DNA from: Taxawa tesnikishii (nom. ined.)
Lineage: Eukaryota > Ascomycota > Dothideomycetes > Dothideales
DNA length: 64,000 nucleotides
Direction: 5' to 3'
Assembly (NCBI GenBank): GCA_030247885.1
Contig: JAPDRO010000020.1
Coordinates: 372,001 to 436,000 of the forward strand
Shown: positions 56,801-64,000 of the stretch, in pieces
Numbering within the stretch: the stretch's first letter is position 1
How the letters are laid out: every line of letters begins with the position of its first letter
Position numbers and translations under genes: made by a program
Notes under the pieces: model-generated
The model's database searches: none
Told to the model about the DNA's origin: nothing
Seen by the model: only the letters and a program-made list of their open reading frames with translations

Positions 56801-59214
56801 ATGGCTTCAAGAGACCCGTCAACGACACCGGCCGAGGACCGCAATGGAGCTTCCGGCAAGAAGGATAGACAGCAGATAGAGATGAATAACATGGCGTCGC
56901 CGCAGCCACAGATGCCGATAGAAGAGGATCTTATGGGCCTTGCTCGTCTAGGGGAGTTGCGCGCTATCCAGAAACTGTTCGATAGTGGAAAATACAACGC
57001 CAACTCGGCCGACGAGCAAGGCATAACAGCGCTTCATGTGAGCACCTTTCATACACCGTTTAAAGGCCGTCGCGTTGCTGATACAGGAGACCTAGTGGGC
57101 TGCTATCAACGGACATTACGCTCTATGCCATTTCCTCATCCAAGCCGGCGCAAACGTGAACGCGAAAGGCGGTGATGCGGAAGCCACACCGATCCTCTGG
57201 GCCTCGAAGAAGTGCAATCTGGACATTGTCAATCTGCTCCTGCACAACGGTGCGGATCCCTTGATTGCGGACGACCAAGGCTACAACCTCCTACACTGCG
57301 CGACATTAGACGGCAACGTATTCCAGCTGGTCCTCCTGCTGCACGAGGCGGAGATCCCGGTTGACGTCCCGGATTCGCAAGGGCATACTAGTCTCATGTG
57401 GGCGGCATACAAGGGTTATCCGGCATGCGTGGATGTACTGCTGCGATGGGGTGCCGACGTGCACGCAAGAGACCAACAGGGGTTCACGGCGCTACACTGG
57501 GCGTTGGTCAAGGGCGCATACGGATGCATACAGAAGCTCGTAGAGTACGGAGCGGACAGGTTCGCGGAGAATAACGAGGGAAGACGCCGGCCGTCACGGC
57601 GAAGGAGATGAACTCGGTCCGACAATGGCACAGAGCGCTCGCGGACAGCGGGTTCGATGCGGCGGGGAATCCGCGCGAGTTCCCTCTTGCGTTCGTGAAG
57701 GATCGCCGGAAATTCCTCTCCCGGTTCTTCTTTTGTTGGCCCTTCGTGGTGCTCGGTGTCTCGTTGTACATTCTCAGTAACTTCTGGGTGTATGTGGGAG
57801 TTCCCATGTCGCTCATCGTGTCTTACGCGCTGCAATGGCTGGCACAGCAGTTGTTGAGGTGGGCGCCCAGCGACATGAAACACATGCATAAAACGGTAAG
57901 TCATATCCTAACAAACAGACGGACAGCCGTTGATGAAGTCTCGATCAGCCCTTTCTTGCAGGTGTCTTTGTAGCCACGTTACTATGGGTGGGTATACGAT
58001 GGATAACCCACATCCTCCCTGGTAAGTAGCGAGATGGCCAAGTTCAATACCAATCTACTAATAGATGCCAAAGTGACATGGTCTTCTTACTTCTTGATGA
58101 ACCTATTCTTCGCAATGTCTTTCGGTCTCACCACATACTTCTACGTCATGTGTGCATTCACAGATCCCGGATACATACCGAAATCAGGAAGCCGTGGACA
58201 GCAAAAAGCCGTGATCGGAGACTTGCTCCAGAACAAGATATTCGACGAGCGGCATTTCTGTACGGCTTGCATGATAAGGAAACCGCTGCGTAGCAAGCAC
58301 TGTGGACGCTGTAAGCGCTGCGTGGCCAGGGAAGATCAGTACGTATCGGCTCCTCGAGGTCACGGAAGGCTTTTACTGACGCTGTTAGTCACTGTCCCTG
58401 GGTCGACAACTGCGTGGGCGTCAACAACCACCGACACTTCGTCCAGTACCTGATCTTCCTCGCAATCGGCATCGCGCTCATCATCCGCCTCACTCTAGCC
58501 TGTAAGTCTTTTGCCATCCCCCACCCCACCCTCCTTCCTCCCACCCAGCAACTAACAGGAACCCCCCCTGCGCAGACCTCTCGCTCCTCCCCGCACCCAC
58601 GAACCTCGACTGCGCGATCCTCCGCCCGGATCTCTGCGCCGAATTCTCAAAGGACACCTTCACGCTCTGGACCAACATCTGGGGCGGCTTCCAACTCATC
58701 TGGGTCGCGCTCCTCCTCTTCGTGCAACTCACGCAGGTCGCGCGCGCAATGACGACCTACGAGTCCATGAGCGGGAACCGCGACGCCGGGCCCTTGACCA
58801 CCGCCCTCGTGACCGGGTCCACGAGCCCCGAGGGCGGGCAGGTCGACGCTTCGGGCGGCGGGCCGGAGGCGGGTGCGCAAGGCGGGGCGAGGAGGAGGAA
58901 GGAGAAGAAGGAGGGGTGTTGGGCCCAGTGGAAGAAGCTGTTGGGGTTGGATACGTTCATTGCCACGGCGTTGCATGGCAGTCGAGCTGCTGAGGTGCAG
59001 GCGAGAAGACGGCAGAATCCCTTCACGAGGGGCGTGGTGAGGAATTGTCTTGACTTTTGGGTCGATGGAGGGGGTTTTGGGGAGGGGGAGGGAGAGCGGG
59101 ATGGGCGTGTTGGGCGGTGAGAGCGTGGATTACAGGAAGATGTATGAGGTGCCGAGGAGCGGGATGAGGTATCGTGGGAATGGGTATGAGGCTGTGGGGG
59201 ATGAGGAGGTGTAG
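56801..59214 (+). CDS. AKR1: Ankyrin-repeat DHHC palmitoyltransferase Akr1
   Basis: Akr1 S-acylates proteins at Golgi and endosomal membranes. Exons are 56801-57037, 57096-57895, 57949-58021, 58065-58338, 58389-58501 and 58576-59214. Ankyrin repeats fill the first 270 residues ([60 protein letters not shown]). Membrane helices follow ([20 protein letters not shown]). The cysteine-rich domain is [20 protein letters not shown], leading to the active site [19 protein letters not shown], restored by splicing across 58339-58388. Two further helices and a cytosolic tail follow. Exon 2 needs one base at 57588-57590 and the last exon two in the G-rich 59069-59096. The result is 712 residues, normal for the family. 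Confidence 0.94.
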
Positions 59215-59828
59215 GGGGTAAAAGGAGAAGTGCATAGCTGTGACATTGGATGGGTTCTGGCAAGCTTTATGCTTGACAGATCAACAAACTGTCAGGGGTG
59301 TATCACCACATTACCTACATTCCCGCTTTCAGTACCGTTGAAGTTAGGCATGCGATACATGATCACCATCAAGCCTAGTGCAATATCACACGGCATCAGC
59401 AGTCTATATTCAACTAGGTTAAGAATTCCGTATCATCGCAAACCTGTAGTTTGCCCACAATAGCGATCCGTTAGAGCGTTCCATACCCCCTGGTGTATCC
59501 CCCTTGCCCTGATTCCATATTGTACACTCCTCATGCCCGTCTCCTGAATCCGTGGCTCAGCGCTCCCCTAGAACCCTTCGTCTCCCTCATACGTCTTCTC
59601 TCTGAAGCACCATAGTGCAGGCCTTGTAGACTTCCTTCTCCTCAGGGATCAACGGCCTGAAAGCAAGAGAATTAAGACTCAATGAAATCGGAACGCCGTT
59701 GTCACGCCTCTCACGCTTCAGAGAAACACTTCCATCCTCGCTCTCATTCTCCACACGCTTCAGTGCGCGCTCAACCCCTCTGAAGTCAAAGGAGGAGCGT
59801 CGCGGGCGAGAGGTAAGCTCCCCGGCGA
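59215..59828. other. Intergenic, convergent
   Basis: 3' flanks of AKR1 and the RBM25-like gene. No gene or repeat is seen. Confidence 0.5.
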
Positions 59829-62263
59829 CTAACCAGAGAGGCCCCTCGCCTCGCTTTCGGAGTAAAAGACGACCATGCGCCAGACCTTCTTAGTGAGGTC
59901 GGCTGCCTCATCCTCCATCATGGTCTCGAGCTCGGCCTGGATCTCCTGCGGCTTGCCGTGGCGCTTGATGACCTCCTCCACGAAATCGACAAGGAGGTCT
60001 TCCTGCACGCCAAGGGACTCCATGATCTTTTTCTCCACGTACGGACGCAGGTTGTCGGCGACGACGTGCTCCTTCAAGGAATCCCACTTGACGTTCCACG
60101 CGAACAGGTCGTCCGTGTTGGAGGGAATAGACGCGGCGAGCTGGCGCGTGGCTTCCTTGCGCTCCTCGTCCGTCATCTTCTCGCCTGCTGCGAGCGGCTG
60201 GAACGACACCGCTTGCAGCGTCTTGCGGTCCGCCGCGCCCTCTTCTTCTTCCTCGTCCAGGAGACCCTCGACTTGCTCCATGCTCTGCGCGGCCCCCTTG
60301 CGGGCCTCGGGCTCTGCGCGCTCCTCATTGATGCTCGGGGCCGCCTTCTCTGGAGCAGCGCCCGCGCCGGCTCCGCCGAGTCCGAGGTTGAATGCGAACT
60401 GTCTCGGTGCCGCCTTCTCGCCCGCGCGCCCACCCAGGTCGAGCTCCATGCCGGCGAGGAAATCGTCTGCCTTGCCCTGCGCCTGCTCGTACTTGCGCCG
60501 CTCGTACTCCTGTTCGCGCTCCTCGTCCAGGCGGTCCTTGTCGTCGCGACGCCGCTCGTCGCTACGGAAGGCACGGCGGTCACGCGCCCAGGCTCTACGG
60601 TTCCTGTAGAATTCCTCCGTAGGTTTGCGAAGTTGCTCTTCGTCATCGAAGTCACGGAGGGCTTGGAGTGTGGCTTCCTTGTGACGGTCTTTGGCGGCGG
60701 TGCGGCGGGCTTCGTCCGCTTTCTGGCGAGCGAGGGCGTCTTGGTGGAGACGCTCGCGGTTGAACCATTTGCGCTCTTGGTCGAGGTAGGCTTTTTCGAG
60801 TGAGGCTCGTTTCTTTTCGTTGCGGCGACGCTCGAGTTCGGAGTCGGAGGCCGAGTCGTCCTCGTCTTCGGGAACGAAGCCGTTGATCTTGTCGAGTGTG
60901 TTCTCGGTCTCGCCATCACGAGGCAGTTGCACGCCGCGGTAGCCCTTTGGACCTGAGGGAGCACCAGATACGCCGCGAGGACCCACAGGAATGCCGTTAG
61001 CGCCAGCCGGGCCCGAGGGAGCAGAAGGTGGAGGAGATGCGAGGCGGTTGACACGACCGCCACGGGCACGTTCGGCAGCCTCGTACTCCTCTTCTTTGCG
61101 CAGACGCTCAAGGTCGCGGCGGTTGCTGCGCTCACGGAAGGCCGCAATCTCAGCTGCGACTGTTTCACGCAACTCAGCCGGGATATCTGCAAGTTCATCC
61201 TCAGCACCGCCGACAGGAATTGTGATGAGCTCCGCATCCGTCTGCCCCACCCCGTTCTCCCCCATGGTCACATCTCCGTCGCGATCGGCAGTGCCGTTGG
61301 TGTGAGTCTCGGGGTTAGACAGGCGGGTCTTGATCTGTTCGATAGCCTCCTGAGCGCGTTCCAGCTCGAATTGAAACCTGTCGCGATCCCTGTTCCACGT
61401 CTGGATGTACTCTGTAGTTTGGTCATCGACCACGACCTTCAGCTCTGCTTCTTCAGTATTGCCCTCTTCATCCTTGATCAGCCCTCCCTTCTCTCTGAGT
61501 GGAAGACGCAGCGACTGGAGGACCTCCGTCGCGATCTCCAAAGTGAGGGCATCCGCGAATTCGGCGAAACCAAAGGTGCAGGATTTCCCATCGGCATCCT
61601 CAGCTCTTGTCCAGCGTCTCAAGCCACGCCCAACGTCCAGTAGTTCCTCAATCTGCGTGTTATCTGGACATCCAGGTACCAAGCCGGTTATGAAGATTGT
61701 GCGCGAAACCTCCTCCTTCGTAGGTGGGATCAAAGAAATCATGTTGTCTCTGACTTGCTGTCTCTGGCTGTCCAGGTTCCGTGAATCGGCGCCAAGTCCC
61801 ATGCGACCGCGGGGAGCATTGGATTGGTCGTTTCCACCTCTGCGGTTGTCGTAGCCATATTGGCTGTTAGCCTTGTCAGCACCGACGCCCATGCGGATGA
61901 CGGGAGCGTTGAAGTTGATGTTCGGCATGTTCGTTGGTGGAGTGAAGGTGCTAGGTATGTCATAATCGCGCCGACCGCCAGGCTGTGGAGTGTTCGCAGT
62001 CACAACGCCAGGTGGAGGAGCCATGCCAGGTGCACCGCCTGCGCTATGTCAGTCCTAGGTCTGAGAAGACGTGGAGGTGAAATGTACTTATTCCAGGTGG
62101 AGGGCCCATGTGCGGTATACTGCCATAACCAGGCGCGCCGCGTCCTCCTGGAGCTCCGAACCCAGCAGAGCTAGATGGTGCTGTTCTTAGATCAGTACAC
62201 CCATCGTGTGTATGTGCGCTTCTCTCCGAGGGTAGTTTTCTTACGAGGGTAGTTGTATGCCAT
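59829..62263 (-). CDS. RBM25/Snu71-like splicing factor (RRM + PWI)
   Basis: A U1-snRNP-associated splicing regulator by domain order. Exons are 62263-62245, 62180-62088 and 62038-59829, giving 773 residues with no frame error. The N-terminus is Gly/Pro/Ala-rich (MAYNYPPPSSSAGFGAPGGR). An RRM begins SRTIFITGLVPGCPDNTQIE and includes SCTFGFAEFADALTLEIATE. A long Arg/Glu-rich helix follows (RRDLERLRKEEEYEAAERAR). A C-terminal PWI domain closes the protein (LFAWNVKWDSLKEHVVADNL, RPYVEKKIMESLGVQEDLLV). The first exon holds only six complete codons. A start at 62024 in exon 3 is possible but would drop the conserved Gly/Pro leader. It is divergent from the bS21m gene. Confidence 0.92.
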
Positions 62264-62596
62264 AGTGCCGATCTATAGAAAGGCTTGCTGCGCGTGAGCC
62301 ACGAAACCTCTGATCGCAGAGTTATTCCAAGCTCATATAGAGCAATGTCGAATGACTCCAGAAGCGTCCAGTAGTAGCAGGCAGCGTTGGCAGATAGCAG
62401 TGTGTCGCGAGTGAAAGCTGCAGATATCCAAGAGTAACTCCCGGCTGCATGAGAAACGCGAACGCGGAATCGGTATGTTTAGCCGAGGGTTGTAGCCGAG
62501 CGCAGCCGAGCTCGAAAAGTCGGGTTGGCTTCACTTCCATCTGTCGTCCCCGTTCACTGGCGGAGTGATGGTGTGATCATTCCCGGTACTGTTACA
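62264..62596. promoter_or_regulatory. Divergent promoter region RBM25-like / bS21m
   Basis: 333 bases between divergent start codons. No other gene is visible. Confidence 0.45.
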
Positions 62597-63397
62597 ATGG
62601 ATATCTGGCGCGCGGGCGAGGCGCTGCTACGGCGGCAGCCCCAAATATTCAACTCCCTCGTATTACGGCAGCCTTCCCGCATCAGCATTGCATCAATAGC
62701 CCCGAACCGGACACTGCGGACACCCTCCAGATGCCTCTCTACAACCCGCCGTCTCTTCCGGGACGATGCCTCGAAACCGAATCCTAACGGGGAGCTCGCA
62801 TCCAGCAGCGAGTCTTCAGATGCCAAAAAGGGTTCCATCAATGACATCCTGAACGAATCCCTCAACTTCACTGGCGGCACGCCGACATCCCGCAATCAAC
62901 GCACCTCCCGTTATGCCACTCCCTCCGCCCAAGCCAAACACCGAATCCCTTCCGACGGCACCTCAGCCGGTGACATGTACGACTTCACAAAAACCTTCAA
63001 TCCTCCCCGCTCCTCTCAACAGACCCAGCGACAGAAGAACACCACAGACCTCTCTTCCATTGCCAGCTTCCTCAACGATTTCGGTACCAGCAACAGAAAC
63101 TCAGGTCCACCTGGGGCGCCTCGGGAGCAGCTCTCCACAGTCAAGCTAGGGCCATCAACAGGCCGTACGGTCAAGGTGGATGCAAGCAAGGGCATGGACA
63201 TCGGCCGCGCCTTCCGAACGCTAGATGCCGCATGTGCGAGGAATAAGGTCAGGTCGGACTTCCAGAGACAGAGGTTCCATGAGCGGCCTGGGTTGAAGAG
63301 GAAGAGGCTGAAGAGTGAGAGGTGGAGGAGGAGGTTCAAGGAGGGCTTTAGGGGTATGGTCAAGATGGTCAACCAGATGAAGAAGAAGGGGTGGTGA
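62597..63397 (+). CDS. MRP21: Mitochondrial small-subunit ribosomal protein bS21m
   Basis: A single-exon gene of 266 residues, starting at the first ATG in frame (MDIWRAGEALLRRQPQIFNS). The first 70 residues are basic and Ser/Arg-rich with no acidic residues (SRISIASIAPNRTLRTPSRC), a good mitochondrial presequence. The middle is disordered. The C-terminal 60 residues are the bS21 domain: GRAFRTLDAACARNKVRSDF, then RFHERPGLKRKRLKSERWRR and a basic tail ending MKKKGW. The protein belongs to the mitoribosome small subunit. No frame error. Confidence 0.93.
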   Translation: MDIWRAGEALLRRQPQIFNSLVLRQPSRISIASIAPNRTLRTPSRCLSTTRRLFRDDASKPNPNGELASSSESSDAKKGSINDILNESLNFTGGTPTSRNQRTSRYATPSAQAKHRIPSDGTSAGDMYDFTKTFNPPRSSQQTQRQKNTTDLSSIASFLNDFGTSNRNSGPPGAPREQLSTVKLGPSTGRTVKVDASKGMDIGRAFRTLDAACARNKVRSDFQRQRFHERPGLKRKRLKSERWRRRFKEGFRGMVKMVNQMKKKGW

Positions 63398-63604
63398 GGG
63401 GTTGGTGGTCGAGGATGGGATGAGAGAGATGCATCCGGACTGGCATGCGTTGTGGCTGACGAACAGCGAGGTTTGTTGGGGAGGATTGCGAACATAAAAA
63501 CCGATGTAAGATACAAGAGGATGCAGGTTACACATGTTTTATCAGAACTACCTTTTATCTCTGCACCTCTGTCATTTTACTAAACCAGCGTCACTCATAA
63601 TGAC
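63398..63604. other. Intergenic
   Basis: 3' flank of the bS21m gene. Nothing else is seen. Confidence 0.4.
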
Positions 63605-64000
63605 ATGGTGGAGACGGGGTCTTCGTCTGAGGCTGGAGAGGGACACGCGGGGTCTCCATTTGGTGAGTTTACTTTGACGTTGGTGTTGCCCACATGCTAG
63701 ACTACTGATGTTCAGCGGAGAGCTTATGACAGAAGAGCAACAAACGGAGAAAGTAGGAGATGGAGAAGGCCATGATCACATCGAAGAGCCTCATTGTTTC
63801 AACATACATGAAATATCTTGCGCATTCATCACGCTCTTTTGTACACTATCATCCTACTACATCTACGTTTGCTGCGTTATGACATATCGTGGTCGGAAGG
63901 CGAAATCTTGTAGCAGTGGGCGAGATCTTCAAGATGCATCGAACACCAACTATTGACCTTCCCTCAGTATAGAGCGCCTAGCTGTGGTTACTGTGCTCGC
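63605..64000 (+). CDS. Possible 5' part of a gene running off the window
   Basis: A tentative model. An ATG at 63605 opens MVETGSSSEAGEGHAGSPF. A GTGAGT donor (intron 63663-63720, with a CTGAT branch-like element) joins in phase to ELMTEEQQTEKVGDGEGHD. The composition is acidic and coding-like up to about 63795. Beyond that the frame looks less coding and another intron may begin. No family is recognised. Confidence 0.3.

Noticed and set aside
57896-57968. Use of the TTGCAG acceptor near 57961 in AKR1
   Set aside because: It gives an immediate stop; the upstream acceptor at 57948 restores the family segment [13 protein letters not shown].
1-64000. Transposons, virus-like elements or repeat-induced mutation
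   Set aside because: No reverse transcriptase, integrase or transposase motifs, no long terminal repeats and no AT-rich mutated blocks were seen.

Overview
The window is nuclear DNA of a filamentous ascomycete (Pezizomycotina). The evidence is intron-rich genes with 43-122 nt GT-AG introns, fungal-specific gene families (AKR1, MED15, UPF0132, arrestin-like, NmrA-like, augmin subunit 3), roughly balanced base composition, and short gene spacing interrupted by a few long gene-poor gaps. A dothideomycete is my best guess, but that placement is inference. I see no transposon, virus-like element, rRNA, CRISPR array or convincing tRNA.

Layout. 0-6 kb: 3' part of CDC73 (Paf1 complex), PRO1 glutamate 5-kinase (-) divergent from ATP23 (+), Aurora kinase IPL1 (-). 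7.5-13.1 kb, all minus: a small unknown protein, a Yra1/Aly-like mRNA export factor, and a large repeat-bearing secreted protein. 13.7-19 kb: HAUS3-like augmin subunit (+) and a six-exon arrestin-like protein (-). 21.4-25.5 kb: a bZIP regulator and an FAD monooxygenase. 25.5-34.1 kb is gene-poor and holds one recognisable gene, a 308-residue protein with a C-terminal cysteine motif. 34.1-38.3 kb: NTF2, a GRE2-like reductase, and a GPALP-motif protein divergent from it. 39.7-43.8 kb: a conserved fungal protein of unknown function, a UPF0132 membrane protein, a small CHZ-motif protein. 44.9-47.5 kb: a head-to-head pair encoding the two halves of the plant Tm-1 protein (TIM-barrel and UPF0261). 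49.6-54.4 kb: MED15. 55.1-64 kb: NmrA-like protein, AKR1 palmitoyltransferase, RBM25-like splicing factor divergent from mitochondrial ribosomal protein bS21m, and a possible gene start at the right edge.

Most genes are core functions: transcription (CDC73, MED15, bZIP), RNA processing and export (Yra1-like, RBM25-like), nuclear import (NTF2), mitosis (IPL1, augmin), mitochondria (ATP23, bS21m) and proline synthesis (PRO1). No biosynthetic cluster is evident.

A feature that shapes the whole annotation: about half of the genes have reading-frame breaks, and nearly all can be explained as one base missing from a run of the same base. In every gene whose two ends lie inside the window, counting those bases back makes the spliced length an exact multiple of three. 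I therefore read the breaks as homopolymer undercalls in the assembly and not as pseudogenes. Protein lengths below for the affected genes assume this.
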